NCBI GenBank assembly: GCA_913049685.1
Contig: CAJWZD010000018.1
Coordinates: 1-40,178 of the forward strand
DNA length: 40,178 bases
Direction: 5' to 3'
From: an uncultured Fidelibacterota bacterium
GTDB taxonomy: Bacteria; Fidelibacterota; Marinisomatia; Marinisomatales; TCS55
Part shown: positions 8,303 through 17,567 of the stretch, piece by piece
How positions within the stretch are numbered: position 1 is the stretch's first letter
Layout: each line of letters begins with the position of its first letter
The notes under the pieces: model-generated
Seen by the model: only the letters and a program-made list of their open reading frames with translations
Told to the model about the DNA's origin: nothing
Databases searched by the model: none
Position numbers and translations under genes: made by a program

Positions 8303-8863
8303 TTGAAAAATTTTGAACAAATTATTGAGGCATTACTTTTTGCGAGTCCAGATCCATTGACTCAGAAAAAAATAAATACCATTTTTGATGCAGATCCTCC
8401 TGAATTAGATAAATTTATAAGCTTACTCAAAAAAAAATACAGCAAAAATAAAAATGCTTTTGAAATATTATCCGTGGCGGGAGGATATCAAATACGAACT
8501 AAGCCAGAATATGATTTTTTTGTTAGAAAATTAATTTTAAAGTCTGGGCAGTTTTATTTGTCACAAGCAGGTCTAGAGTCACTTTCCATTATTGCATATA
8601 AACAACCTATTAGTCGCCAAGATATTGAAGGAATTAGAGGTGTTGATTGTGCGGGTGTACTTAAAACGTTATTAAAAAAATCACTCATAAAAATTAGCGG
8701 AAGAGATGATAGCCCTGGAAGGCCTCTTATCTATAAAACTACTGATATATTTTTAAAGTCCTTTGGATTGAACCGACTTTCCGATTTACCTAAATTGAAA
8801 GAAATTTCAGAAATTATTGAAAATGAGCCAGAGCTTATAGAGCAGATTGATGCGTTTAAATAA
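8303..8863 (+). CDS. scpB: Segregation and condensation protein B
   Basis: This 186-residue protein has paired winged-helix domains. It begins with the family form KNFEQIIEALLFASPDPLT and carries the conserved LSIIAYKQPISRQDIEGIRGVD segment around residues 97-117 and GRPLIYKTTDIFLKSFGL near the C-terminus. ScpB dimers bind the kleisin ScpA in the SMC condensin. The start is TTG at 8303. It lies ten bases after the GGAG of the scpA end, and no ATG occurs in a suitable position. The 3' end overlaps the start of the pseudouridine synthase gene. Confidence 0.94.
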   Translation: MKNFEQIIEALLFASPDPLTQKKINTIFDADPPELDKFISLLKKKYSKNKNAFEILSVAGGYQIRTKPEYDFFVRKLILKSGQFYLSQAGLESLSIIAYKQPISRQDIEGIRGVDCAGVLKTLLKKSLIKISGRDDSPGRPLIYKTTDIFLKSFGLNRLSDLPKLKEISEIIENEPELIEQIDAFK

Positions 8864-9551
8864 ATTCATCGCTAAGTCTGGTGAATGCTCAAGGAGACAG
8901 GCTGATAAATATGTACAGGAAGGAAGTGTCACTGTAAATGGTTCTTTAGAACTAAATCCTGCATACCAAGTATTGAGAAATGATGATATAAGATTTGACG
9001 GCAGAAGGATTACACCATCTAACAAAACTGTAACCATTTTACTTAACAAACCATTGGGATACATAACCACATCCCACGATCCATTCAAAAGAAAAACGGT
9101 AATCGATTTAATTAACCATAAAGAAAGGTTATTTCCAATTGGTCGTCTTGATAAAGATACAACCGGACTTCTCTTGCTAACAAATGATGGAAATCTTGCC
9201 AATTTATTAACACATCCAAAAAATAAAATACCTCGAATATATGAATTAGAAATAGATAAGCCTTTTCAGAGCTGGGAGAAAAAAAAGATTTCAAAAAAAA
9301 TATATATTGGCCAAAAGCAGTGGGGGAAAGCTGAAATCTTAGAGCAGAAAAAAAACAAGGGAAGAACAACTGTGTTAATGCGGCTATATCAAGGAAAAAA
9401 GCGGGAGATAAGACGTATAGTATATAGGATGAAAAAAACCTTATTCAGTCTAAAGCGAACTCAATTTGGACCCATTCACCTAGACAATACTCCTATTGGA
9501 GGTTTTCGAGACCTTAGTGATGCTGAAATAAAGCTTCTGAGTAGACTTTAA
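8850..9551 (+). CDS. rluB: RsuA/RluB-family rRNA pseudouridine synthase
   Basis: The protein has an N-terminal S4 RNA-binding domain (RLNKFIAKSGECSRRQADKYV, residues 2-22) and a pseudouridine synthase domain with the catalytic loop PIGRLDKDTTGLLLLTND (Asp101). The C-terminus KKREIRRIVYRMKKTLFSLKR is typical of the RluB/RluE/RsuA group. It isomerises a uridine in rRNA. By its usual place after scpB, 23S rRNA RluB activity is likely, but the target cannot be proved from sequence. ATG at 8850 was chosen; a TTG one codon upstream is possible. The gene overlaps scpB by 14 bases, an arrangement (scpA-scpB-rluB) common in bacteria. Confidence 0.9.
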   Translation: MRLNKFIAKSGECSRRQADKYVQEGSVTVNGSLELNPAYQVLRNDDIRFDGRRITPSNKTVTILLNKPLGYITTSHDPFKRKTVIDLINHKERLFPIGRLDKDTTGLLLLTNDGNLANLLTHPKNKIPRIYELEIDKPFQSWEKKKISKKIYIGQKQWGKAEILEQKKNKGRTTVLMRLYQGKKREIRRIVYRMKKTLFSLKRTQFGPIHLDNTPIGGFRDLSDAEIKLLSRL

Positions 9552-9579
9552 ATGAGTTTATTTCTGGACTGTATTGTAA

Positions 9580-9608
9580 TTGGCAATCATTTAATAAATT
9601 AGTAAATT
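9580..9608 (+). promoter_or_regulatory. Possible sigma-70-type promoter before cmk
   Basis: The 84-base gap before cmk contains TTGGCA (9580-9585) and TAAATT (9603-9608) separated by 17 bases. The match is five and four of six positions to the -35 and -10 consensus, and it would give a leader of about 20-25 bases before the cmk ATG. It is one of the few gaps in this run long enough for a promoter. In an AT-rich genome such matches arise by chance, and the lineage may use a different promoter consensus. Confidence 0.3.
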
Positions 9609-9635
9609 GCTAGGCTAATTGAGAATGAGCATTTA

Positions 9636-10313
9636 ATGATTATTGCTATTGATGGGCCTGCTGCTGCTGGAAAAAGCACATCAGCTAAATTACTAGCTGA
9701 AAGATTGAATTTTCTTTATCTAGACACAGGAGCTATGTATAGATGTATTGCATTATCAGTACTTGAGCATAAAATTGATATTTATGATGAATCATCACTT
9801 AAAGATTTTATATCAAGTTTTAAGTTAGAATTAAAAACTGTTGATGGTTCTCCTGACTTTTTAGTTAATGGCAGTAGTGTTTCTAAAAAAATCAGAACCA
9901 CATCTATTTCGAAAAAAGTTAGTGAAATAAGCGCAATCCCTGCAATAAGGGAATACATGGTTAGTTTGCAAAGAAGTTTTGCAAAAAACAGCAATTGTGT
10001 TGTTGAAGGTAGAGATATTGGTACCGTTGTTTTTCCAGAAGCAGAAATAAAGTTTTTTATTATTGCTAGTGTTGAGGTTAGAGCGCAGAGAAGAAAGTTA
10101 GAATTACAAAATATGGGAGAAAAAATCTCATTGAAGAAACTCCGACATGATATAAAAGCTAGGGATAAATATGATTCAGAAAGAAGCCATTCCCCATTAA
10201 AAAAAGCAATTAATGCTATTAAAATAGACACTACTAAAATGAATATTAATGAACAAGTAAACTACATGATTTCACATGTTAATTTAAAAAAAATAGGAAA
10301 AAACAATAAATGA
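9636..10313 (+). CDS. cmk: Cytidylate kinase
   Basis: This enzyme phosphorylates CMP and dCMP to the diphosphates using ATP. The P-loop GPAAAGKS is at residues 7-14, followed by the CMP-kinase signature LYLDTGAMYRCIAL (about 31-44) and VVEGRDIGTVVFPEAEIKFF (about 127-146). The basic lid with RAQRRKLELQ and the RDKYDSERSHSPLKKA block complete the family pattern. The length of 225 residues is standard. Its TGA overlaps the ATG of rpsA (ATGA), the classical cmk-rpsA pairing. Confidence 0.96.
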   Translation: MIIAIDGPAAAGKSTSAKLLAERLNFLYLDTGAMYRCIALSVLEHKIDIYDESSLKDFISSFKLELKTVDGSPDFLVNGSSVSKKIRTTSISKKVSEISAIPAIREYMVSLQRSFAKNSNCVVEGRDIGTVVFPEAEIKFFIIASVEVRAQRRKLELQNMGEKISLKKLRHDIKARDKYDSERSHSPLKKAINAIKIDTTKMNINEQVNYMISHVNLKKIGKNNK

Positions 10314-12223
10314 ACACAACTGAAAAACAACTCGTTGCAGAACAGCCTTCTGATGAAAAATCTTTAGAAGTCAGCGATAATTCGGCTAATGAATCGCCTG
10401 CAGCTTCTTCGAATACTGCCGATAATAATAATTTAGATAGTAAAGTTGATATTGACTATTTAGGATCAAGTCTTTTTAGCGATGTTAAAGAGATTTCACC
10501 TGAAGATTTAAACCAAAGCATAGAGGTTGAGGAAGTTTCGCCTGAACAAGAAAGATATCTTTCTACCTTTTCAGATATCTCTGAAAGAGAAATTATCTCC
10601 GGAAGAGTAATAGGTATTAATGAAAAAGAAGTCCTAATAGATATAGGTTTTAAATCTGAGGGTATTATAACTAGAGATGAATTTTCAATGGAAGATCTCC
10701 CTGAAGTCGGTGGAAAAATTGATGTATATCTTGAGCGAATGGAAGATGAGAGCGGAAAAACTGTTTTATCGAAAGAAAAAGCTGACTTTTTAAGAAGGTG
10801 GATTGAGCTTAGAGATATTCACGATACTGGAGAAATCATCAAAGGTACTATTGTAAAAAGAATTAAAGGTGGTATGGTAGTTGACTTAAAGGGTGTCCAA
10901 GCTTTTCTACCAGGTTCACAAATTGATGTGAGGCCAGTCAAGGATTTTGATAAATATCTAAATGTTGAAATGGATTTAAAAGTTGTGAAGTTCAATGAAA
11001 TGCGAAAAAATGTTGTTGTTTCACATAAAGCAATTCTTGAAGAGAGCTTAGCTGAAAAGCGAGATGAGATTTTTAGCAAGCTTGAAATTGGCGCTATTAT
11101 GGAAGGAAGAGTTAAAAACATCACAGATTTTGGAGTATTTATTGATTTAGGTGGTATTGATGGATTACTGCATATTACCGATCTTAGCTGGGGAAGAATA
11201 AACCATCCCTCTGAAATTATATCCATGGAAGACTCACTAACTGTGAAAGTTATTGACTTCGATAATGAAAAAAAGAGAGTTTCGCTTGGACTCAAGCAGC
11301 TTACACCTCATCCATGGGAAACGGTTGAGTCTGATTTTCCTCAAGGAGAAAAAGTTAAAGGTAAGGTTGTGAGCATGACGAACTATGGTGCGTTTATTGA
11401 GATCAAATCCGGAATTGAAGGATTGATTCATGTTTCAGAGATGTCATGGATTAGACATGTAAAAAATCCATCAGAGCTTTATTCTCTTGGAGATGAAGTA
11501 GAGGCAATAGTTTTGTCTATTGATAGCGATGAAAGGAAAATTAGTCTGGGGGCAAAACAACTAACGGAAGACCCTTGGGATAAAATTGAAGAAAAATACA
11601 GTATTGGATCAGTCGTTAATGGAAAAGTAATAAATCTTACGCAGTTTGGGGCTTTTGTAGAGCTTGAAGAGGGAATTGATGGATTGATTCATGTTTCAGA
11701 TTTTTCTTGGACAAAAGTAATAAAGCACCCCAAAGAAATGATTGATAAAGATCAAAAAATAGAAGTTAGAATTTTAGAGGTGTCAAGAGAAAGTAGGAGA
11801 ATTTCTCTTGGAATAAAACAGTTGATTGATGATCCATGGCCGGAATTAGTTAAAAACTATGAAAGTGGAAGTGTTCATGAAGGTGAGATTGTTAAGGTAT
11901 TAGATAAAGGCATAATACTTATGCTTCAAGATGAAATAGAAGGAATTATTCCTTTTGGGGCGCAAAGCAAAAAACAAAGAAAAGAAATTTCTCAAAAATA
12001 TGTTGTTGGAAATAAAATCAGTGGATCAGTAATGGAGGTCAAGCCAGAAAATAAAAAAGTCATACTGTTCTCAGATGAGCTTAGTGATAAAAATATCCAA
12101 AAAGATGAAATTAAAGATTTCCTAGACAACCAAGAACAGCCAGCTGGAGAAAAAATTGAAATTCCAAACAACATTTCGGATGAGGTAAAAACCGAATCCG
12201 AACCTGAATCAGCTGAAGATTAA
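10310..12223 (+). CDS. rpsA: 30S ribosomal protein S1
   Basis: This 637-residue protein has six S1 RNA-binding repeats, beginning near residues 95 (ISGRVIGINEKEVLID), 180 (KGTIVKRIKGGMVVDL), 265 (EGRVKNITDFGVFIDLGG), 350 (KGKVVSMTNYGAFIEI), 437 (NGKVINLTQFGAFVELEEG) and 524 (EGEIVKVLDKGIILML). Repeats 3-5 are the best conserved, each with a GLLHITD-like or GLIHVS turn, as in other S1 proteins. N- and C-terminal tails are acidic and low-complexity, which makes it longer than the E. coli protein (557). It anchors mRNA to the 30S subunit during initiation. It is translationally coupled to cmk through ATGA. Confidence 0.95.
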   Translation: MNTTEKQLVAEQPSDEKSLEVSDNSANESPAASSNTADNNNLDSKVDIDYLGSSLFSDVKEISPEDLNQSIEVEEVSPEQERYLSTFSDISEREIISGRVIGINEKEVLIDIGFKSEGIITRDEFSMEDLPEVGGKIDVYLERMEDESGKTVLSKEKADFLRRWIELRDIHDTGEIIKGTIVKRIKGGMVVDLKGVQAFLPGSQIDVRPVKDFDKYLNVEMDLKVVKFNEMRKNVVVSHKAILEESLAEKRDEIFSKLEIGAIMEGRVKNITDFGVFIDLGGIDGLLHITDLSWGRINHPSEIISMEDSLTVKVIDFDNEKKRVSLGLKQLTPHPWETVESDFPQGEKVKGKVVSMTNYGAFIEIKSGIEGLIHVSEMSWIRHVKNPSELYSLGDEVEAIVLSIDSDERKISLGAKQLTEDPWDKIEEKYSIGSVVNGKVINLTQFGAFVELEEGIDGLIHVSDFSWTKVIKHPKEMIDKDQKIEVRILEVSRESRRISLGIKQLIDDPWPELVKNYESGSVHEGEIVKVLDKGIILMLQDEIEGIIPFGAQSKKQRKEISQKYVVGNKISGSVMEVKPENKKVILFSDELSDKNIQKDEIKDFLDNQEQPAGEKIEIPNNISDEVKTESEPESAED

Positions 12224-12243
12224 ATTTTGTAAAAGCTTATCAA

Positions 12244-13239
12244 ATGAATAAAGAAGAAAAGGTAAAGAATGTTTCATCTTTTTTCAATTGGCAGGATATC
12301 ACTACAGCCTTAAGCGTAATTTTTCTCGCTTTTTTACTTTGGCTTTTTGTTAAAAGCGAAGATGAGTACAGTATCAATTATGATATTCCAATTGAGATCA
12401 GAAATCTCCCTTCTAGCTTCATTCTCAATGAAGAGGTGCCAAAAACTGCTAAAATCCAAATTAAGGGACAGGGTCGTTCATTATTTAAAACATTATTATT
12501 AAAACGCTTTTTTCCTGAATTCAAACTTGTTCTAGATTTAGAAAGAATATCTGAAAAATACAGTTTTGTTTTGAACGATTACTTCGATCAGTATCCTCAA
12601 AAAGTGGTAATTCCGCCAAGTTTTGATATTAGCTTCGTAGAAGTAGTTCACCCTTCTTCAATTTATATCAGTTTAGATGAATACAAAGAGAAAGAAGTAT
12701 ATATTAAGACAAACATATATGTTAAGCCTAAACTTGGATATGTATCAGTAGGCAATCCTGAAATTAACCCAGAATTTATAACAATAACTGGCTCAAGAAA
12801 CACTGTAGAAAACATTGAACATGTTGTTATTAACCCTGATTCAATACTAGGCGTTGATGAAAATATAAATATTTCATTTCCACTAAATCCTCCTCCGGGG
12901 CAGGTCTTAGAGTATAGTCATAAAAAAATTACTTATTCACAAGCTATTCAAAAGATAGATGAGCGAATCATTAGTGAAATTCCTGTTAAAGTTTTAAATC
13001 AAGATAGCACTATGAGGGTTTTTGTAAGCCCGCAAACTGTTTCTCTTACAGTTGTAGGTGGCAATGAATTTATTTCAAACTTAAAACCTTCAGAGATTGA
13101 AGCAAGTGTTGATTTCAAGAATTGGAGTGAAGGTATGCAATTTTATGAAATAAAGGTCAACGCACCTAAAGATGTTATTGATTGGATGGATTTATCTCCG
13201 ATGAGTATTGAGCTTATAGCCACGCAAATAAATAATTGA
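12244..13239 (+). CDS. YbbR-domain membrane-anchored protein
   Basis: One N-terminal transmembrane helix (about residues 19-38, ITTALSVIFLAFLLWLFVKS) is followed by roughly three YbbR-like repeats on the extracytoplasmic side. These carry the typical IPIEIRNLPSSFILNEEVPK and ISEIPVKVLNQDSTMRVFVSPQTVS patterns. In Firmicutes the YbbR protein CdaR binds and regulates the diadenylate cyclase CdaA; no cdaA is adjacent here. In this location, between rpsA and tsaD, its function is unassigned. Its TGA overlaps the TTG start of tsaD. Confidence 0.8.
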   Translation: MNKEEKVKNVSSFFNWQDITTALSVIFLAFLLWLFVKSEDEYSINYDIPIEIRNLPSSFILNEEVPKTAKIQIKGQGRSLFKTLLLKRFFPEFKLVLDLERISEKYSFVLNDYFDQYPQKVVIPPSFDISFVEVVHPSSIYISLDEYKEKEVYIKTNIYVKPKLGYVSVGNPEINPEFITITGSRNTVENIEHVVINPDSILGVDENINISFPLNPPPGQVLEYSHKKITYSQAIQKIDERIISEIPVKVLNQDSTMRVFVSPQTVSLTVVGGNEFISNLKPSEIEASVDFKNWSEGMQFYEIKVNAPKDVIDWMDLSPMSIELIATQINN

Positions 13240-14216
13240 AGATTCTTGGCATAGAAACATCCTGCGATGAAACCGCAGCCGCAGTTTGTATTGATAGTAA
13301 AATAGTCTCTTCAGCTTTAAGCTCACAAGAGATTCACACCAAATTCGGTGGCGTTATTCCTGAGCTAGCTTCTCGAGAACATGAAAAGACATTAAATTTA
13401 ATTGTTCATAAAGCCTTAGAAGAGTCAAACCTTTCTTTAGAAGAATTAGATGGAATTGCCGTGACACAAGGACCTGGTTTATCGGGGGCATTAATAACTG
13501 GAACCTCCTTTTCAAAAGGACTAGCATCAGGATTAAATATCCCTATTTTAGGAATAAACCATTTAGAGGCACACATTTTTGCAAATTTTTTAGCAGAACC
13601 TAATTTAGAATTTCCATTCGTTTGTTTATTGGTTTCAGGTGGCCATACCCAGTTATGGGAAGTAAAAGATTTTATGTCATATAATTTACTTGGTGAAACT
13701 AGAGATGATGCTGCAGGTGAAGCATTTGATAAGGGAGCCAGAGTGTTAGGGTTAGGTTATCCAGGTGGTCCGGAAATTGAAATTTTAGCAAAAAAAGGAA
13801 ATTATAATGCTATAAATTTTCCACGAGCTTTTGTTAAAGAAAATAATTTTGAGTTTAGTTTTAGCGGCTTAAAAACAGCCCTACTATATTATATGGATAA
13901 TAAAAATAGGAAGAATAGAGCTGATGTTGCTGCTAGTTATCAATTCGCAATAATTGATGTTTTAGTAAAAAAACTTAAATATGCAGCCGAGCATACAAAT
14001 TCTAAAAACTGCGTTGTTGCTGGTGGTGTAGCTGCAAATAAGTTTTTAAGACAATATTCTAAAGAAAATATTCCAAATCGTAATATTATTTACCCTCACC
14101 CTAGTTTTTGCACCGATAATGCAGCAATGATTGCGTACCTTGGAGAAAAATATTTAGCAATAGGCAAAACATCAAAAATAAACTTTTCAATTTTACCAAA
14201 TATGAAAATAGACTAA
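13236..14216 (+). CDS. tsaD: tRNA N6-adenosine threonylcarbamoyltransferase
   Basis: TsaD transfers the threonylcarbamoyl group to A37 of ANN-decoding tRNAs (t6A). The start KILGIETSCDETAAAV and the block GLSGALITGTSFSKGLA are diagnostic of the ASKHA-fold Kae1/Qri7/TsaD family. The metal ligands are visible as H109 and H113 in NHLEAHIFANF, and the ATP-binding LLVSGGHTQLW lies at 131-141. The third metal ligand is in CTDNAAMIAY near residue 300. The length of 326 residues is normal. TTG at 13236 overlaps the TGA of the YbbR gene, and every recognisable residue of the N-terminus lies after it. Confidence 0.96.
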   Translation: MKILGIETSCDETAAAVCIDSKIVSSALSSQEIHTKFGGVIPELASREHEKTLNLIVHKALEESNLSLEELDGIAVTQGPGLSGALITGTSFSKGLASGLNIPILGINHLEAHIFANFLAEPNLEFPFVCLLVSGGHTQLWEVKDFMSYNLLGETRDDAAGEAFDKGARVLGLGYPGGPEIEILAKKGNYNAINFPRAFVKENNFEFSFSGLKTALLYYMDNKNRKNRADVAASYQFAIIDVLVKKLKYAAEHTNSKNCVVAGGVAANKFLRQYSKENIPNRNIIYPHPSFCTDNAAMIAYLGEKYLAIGKTSKINFSILPNMKID

Positions 14217-16244
14217 ATGAATTTTAATTTTTTACATCAAATTGATTTCATATCTGCATTTATTGCTATCTCATCTTTATTTTTATTTATTTATTTATTT
14301 AGGACTTATGGCAAGATTTACAGAGGTTTCTTTATATTGCGCACATCAATACTTTTTTTAATGATACTATATCTATTTAACCCTGTTTTAAAATATTATA
14401 CAAATAGATATAGTAGTCTTGAATGGGCTCTTTTTTTTGATAATTCTTCTAGTATTAAATTTCATAAAAGCCCTTCTCTTAGTTCAATAAATCTTGGAGT
14501 AAACAATTTCCTTAAAAAGTTTAATGATAAAGATATATCGTTTAGTACTTACTCATTCCATTCAATAGTTGAACCACTAAATGGTCAACTAAACGGTAAG
14601 GGTCAAACAACAAATATTGGAAATATCTCTGAGTTTTTAGAGCAAAACAAAAATAAATTAGCCGGTTCTATAATTATTTCCGATGGTATACCTACAGAAG
14701 GAGCTGATCCCTCATTGTTGTTTCAAGATTTAGACTTAAAAATATACACCTTAGGAGTTGGCAGTAGAAGTACACTTGTTGATATTTTTATAAATTCAAT
14801 TGATGCTCCCACTGTAGCAATAAAGAATGATCGAATTAATTTATCTGCCGAAGTACAATCTATTGGAGTGTCAGGCGAAAAATTCAGCGTATCTCTTTAT
14901 GACGAGTCTAGGTTGATTGCCTCAAAATATGTAAGTCTTAGTGGGTTGAATTCAAAGGTTAAGGTTAATTTTCAATTTCAACCAAAATCACTCGGTAGGC
15001 AAAAATATAAAATTCAAGTATCATCTATCTCTGATGAAGTAAATATTTTAAACAATAGACAAAGCTTTGACATTTTAATATTAAAAGATAAATATAAGGT
15101 AGCTCTTTTTACGGGCAGTCCTAATAAAAATACTATTGTAATAAAAAATACACTAAATGCTAACAGCAGGATAGAGTTAGATCATTATTTGAAAACATTT
15201 TCAAATAAATTTTCCATACCTATTAAAAATTTTTGGGAATCAGCTTATGATCTTATATTGTTTGAAAATTACCCCATCGAACCATTACCGCCAAATTTTG
15301 TTAGAATTTTAGCAAAAAAAATTATATCTCAACAAACTGGAGTCATGATAGTTGGAGGCCCAAATCAAAACAATAAATCATTGGAGAGCTTAGCGCCTCT
15401 TATAGGTTTTCAGCTTCATGATGAAAGTTCTTCACAAAAAGACGTTAATTATTGGGATTTTTCAAATAATCTTTTTGAGAGCGAGGACCTTCCTCCTTTG
15501 CATAGAAAATTTTCGATAAGCTCAACAGAAAAAGATTCAAAAGACATTGCTGTATTTGAATCTGGCTGGACACTTCTCACAAGAAATATAAAAAAAAGAT
15601 TAAGGAGCGTAATCTTTACATCTTCTGATTTAAATAAGATATTTTTTTACAGCAAAGATACTAATGTTTATTCGAAAATTTTCTCAGAATCTATTAACTG
15701 GCTTTTAAGGTCGGGAATTTCGACAGAAAATTACTTTAGAATGAATAGAGACTATTTACAGCAAGGTGAAATGGCTTATTTGTCGGGGACAAAAGTTGGC
15801 CTAGCTGACTCATTGGGTTATTATGTTGATGTTTTTAGAAGTGATAAAATTGTTTTATCAGCGGATTTTGATATCAATACTGAAAAAAATATTTGGGAGA
15901 CTAATTTCAGAACATCTATTCCAGGAAATTATGTTTATAAAGTTTACTCAAAACAAAATGAAGAGATGATTCAAAGCACGGATTTTAAAGTTTTGGATAG
16001 TCAAATAGAAATAAGCCAAGTGTATTTAAATGATAAGCTTTTAAAAGAAATATCTCTTTCAAGTAATGGGTCTTATTTTGATTGGAATGATAGGGATAAT
16101 ATTTTCAATGAAATATCTCAAAAAGGTAAGCAAGAAATAAAAGCAAATGTGATTATATTTAAAGATAGCGTGATATTAATTTCTTTAATAATATTTTTTT
16201 TATGCACAGAACTAATTTTGCGGAAAAAAAGTGGACTTTTTTAA
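14217..16244 (+). CDS. Membrane-anchored von Willebrand factor A-like protein
   Basis: This 675-residue protein has two N-terminal transmembrane helices (about 10-28 and 37-55), a large extracytoplasmic part and a C-terminal helix (about 650-668) with a short basic tail. Residues 68-185 form a vWA-like domain. The MIDAS motif is intact: DNSSS at D75-S79 matches D-x-S-x-S, Thr131/132 follow, and IISDGIPTEG supplies Asp156. Later segments resemble Ig-like and glutamine-amidotransferase-like domains (VALFTGSPNKNTIV, GVMIVGGPNQN). The layout recalls BatA/BatB-type or DUF-class vWA membrane proteins of FCB bacteria. The function is unknown; metal-dependent protein binding at the cell surface is an inference. 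It directly follows tsaD (TAAATG) with no gap. Confidence 0.7.
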   Translation: MNFNFLHQIDFISAFIAISSLFLFIYLFRTYGKIYRGFFILRTSILFLMILYLFNPVLKYYTNRYSSLEWALFFDNSSSIKFHKSPSLSSINLGVNNFLKKFNDKDISFSTYSFHSIVEPLNGQLNGKGQTTNIGNISEFLEQNKNKLAGSIIISDGIPTEGADPSLLFQDLDLKIYTLGVGSRSTLVDIFINSIDAPTVAIKNDRINLSAEVQSIGVSGEKFSVSLYDESRLIASKYVSLSGLNSKVKVNFQFQPKSLGRQKYKIQVSSISDEVNILNNRQSFDILILKDKYKVALFTGSPNKNTIVIKNTLNANSRIELDHYLKTFSNKFSIPIKNFWESAYDLILFENYPIEPLPPNFVRILAKKIISQQTGVMIVGGPNQNNKSLESLAPLIGFQLHDESSSQKDVNYWDFSNNLFESEDLPPLHRKFSISSTEKDSKDIAVFESGWTLLTRNIKKRLRSVIFTSSDLNKIFFYSKDTNVYSKIFSESINWLLRSGISTENYFRMNRDYLQQGEMAYLSGTKVGLADSLGYYVDVFRSDKIVLSADFDINTEKNIWETNFRTSIPGNYVYKVYSKQNEEMIQSTDFKVLDSQIEISQVYLNDKLLKEISLSSNGSYFDWNDRDNIFNEISQKGKQEIKANVIIFKDSVILISLIIFFLCTELILRKKSGLF

Positions 16245-16256
16245 AGAGGAAATAAT

Positions 16257-17567
16257 ATGAAAAAAATTGCTGTAATTGGCACAGGATACGTTGGCCTTGT
16301 TTCTGGTGCAGGCTTAGCTGAGTTTGGCCATGAAGTTACATGTATTGACATTGATGAAGAAAAGATACGTAAATTAAATAAAGGCATGATACCTATTTAT
16401 GAGCCCGGCTTAAAGAGCCTGGTTTCAAAAAACGCAAAAGATAAGAGATTGTATTTTTCATCAAATATTGAAGGCGTCATAAGGGATTCAAAGATAATTT
16501 TTATTGCTGTTGGTACTCCACAAGATTCTGATGGTAGGGCAGATTTATCTTCAGTAGACTCAGCAGTTAATACTATAATCAGTAATTTAAATTCATATAA
16601 AATAATTTGTACAAAAAGCACTGTCCCAGTTGGAACAGGAAAGTGGATAACCTCTAAAATAAGTGAAAAGCACACTGCTGATAAATTTGATTACGTATCA
16701 AACCCTGAATTTTTGAGAGAAGGATCGGCCGTTAATGATTTCCTTTTCCCAGATCGCGTTGTAATTGGCGCATCGTCGAGCAAGGCGTTTAAAGAAATGA
16801 GAGAAGTATATAGGCCACTATTTATTAATAAGACACCTGTAATGGAGTTTTCAGTGCCTTCTTCTGAGATGATTAAATATGCATCAAACTCTTTTCTAGC
16901 CTTAAAAATTAGCTTTATTAATGAAATTGCTAATTTGTGTGAAACAGTTGATGCTGATGTTCACGATGTTGCATTAGGAATGGGAAAAGATGGAAGAATT
17001 AGCTCAAAATTCTTACACCCTGGCCCTGGATTTGGAGGCTCATGCTTTCCAAAAGATATAGAAGCAATTAAGGCGCTTGGAGAAAGCAATGGAATAGCAT
17101 TAAATACTGTATCTGCAACAATAGAGACCAACAAAGCTCAAAAGGAAAGAATTTTAAAAAAAATATTTAAATTGATGGATAATAATGTTAAGGGTAAAAG
17201 AGTTGCTATTCTTGGACTATCTTTCAAGCCAAATACCGATGACATTCGCGAATCACCATCTCAATTTATTGTTTCAAAATTAATTAAAGAAAGTGCATTG
17301 ATTAATGCATATGATCCAGTAGCAATTAACAATTTTAAAGAGCTTTACCCTGATATAAATTATTTTGAAAATTGGAAAGATTGCGTCACTGATGCTGATG
17401 CATGCATTGTTATGACAGAATGGAACGAATTTAGGGGCATTGATTTAGTTGAGCTTAAATCATTGCTTAAATCACCATCTTTATTAGATGCAAAAAATAT
17501 CTTCAGCATAAAAAAGTTGAAATCTTTAGAGTTCAACTTTGATAACGTAGGTAGAAATTTTATATGA
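16257..17567 (+). CDS. udg: UDP-glucose 6-dehydrogenase
   Basis: This enzyme oxidises UDP-glucose to UDP-glucuronate with two NAD+, supplying uronic acid for surface polysaccharide. The Rossmann motif GTGYVGLVSGAGLAEFGHEV is at residues 8-27, and NPEFLREGSAVNDF and KYASNSFLALKISFINEIAN are family blocks. The catalytic cysteine is C263 in GFGGSCFPKD, and the C-terminal UDP-binding domain has LGLSFKPNTDDIRESPS. The length of 436 residues is normal. A strong ribosome site AGAGGAA lies about five bases before ATG. UDP-N-acetylmannosamine or GDP-mannose dehydrogenase are the alternatives within the family. Its TGA overlaps the rfbC ATG. Confidence 0.93.
   Translation: MKKIAVIGTGYVGLVSGAGLAEFGHEVTCIDIDEEKIRKLNKGMIPIYEPGLKSLVSKNAKDKRLYFSSNIEGVIRDSKIIFIAVGTPQDSDGRADLSSVDSAVNTIISNLNSYKIICTKSTVPVGTGKWITSKISEKHTADKFDYVSNPEFLREGSAVNDFLFPDRVVIGASSSKAFKEMREVYRPLFINKTPVMEFSVPSSEMIKYASNSFLALKISFINEIANLCETVDADVHDVALGMGKDGRISSKFLHPGPGFGGSCFPKDIEAIKALGESNGIALNTVSATIETNKAQKERILKKIFKLMDNNVKGKRVAILGLSFKPNTDDIRESPSQFIVSKLIKESALINAYDPVAINNFKELYPDINYFENWKDCVTDADACIVMTEWNEFRGIDLVELKSLLKSPSLLDAKNIFSIKKLKSLEFNFDNVGRNFI

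Noticed and set aside
10819-11295. 158-residue minus-strand frame inside rpsA
   Set aside because: It is an antisense shadow of the S1 repeats, low in recognisable motifs and with no ribosome site.
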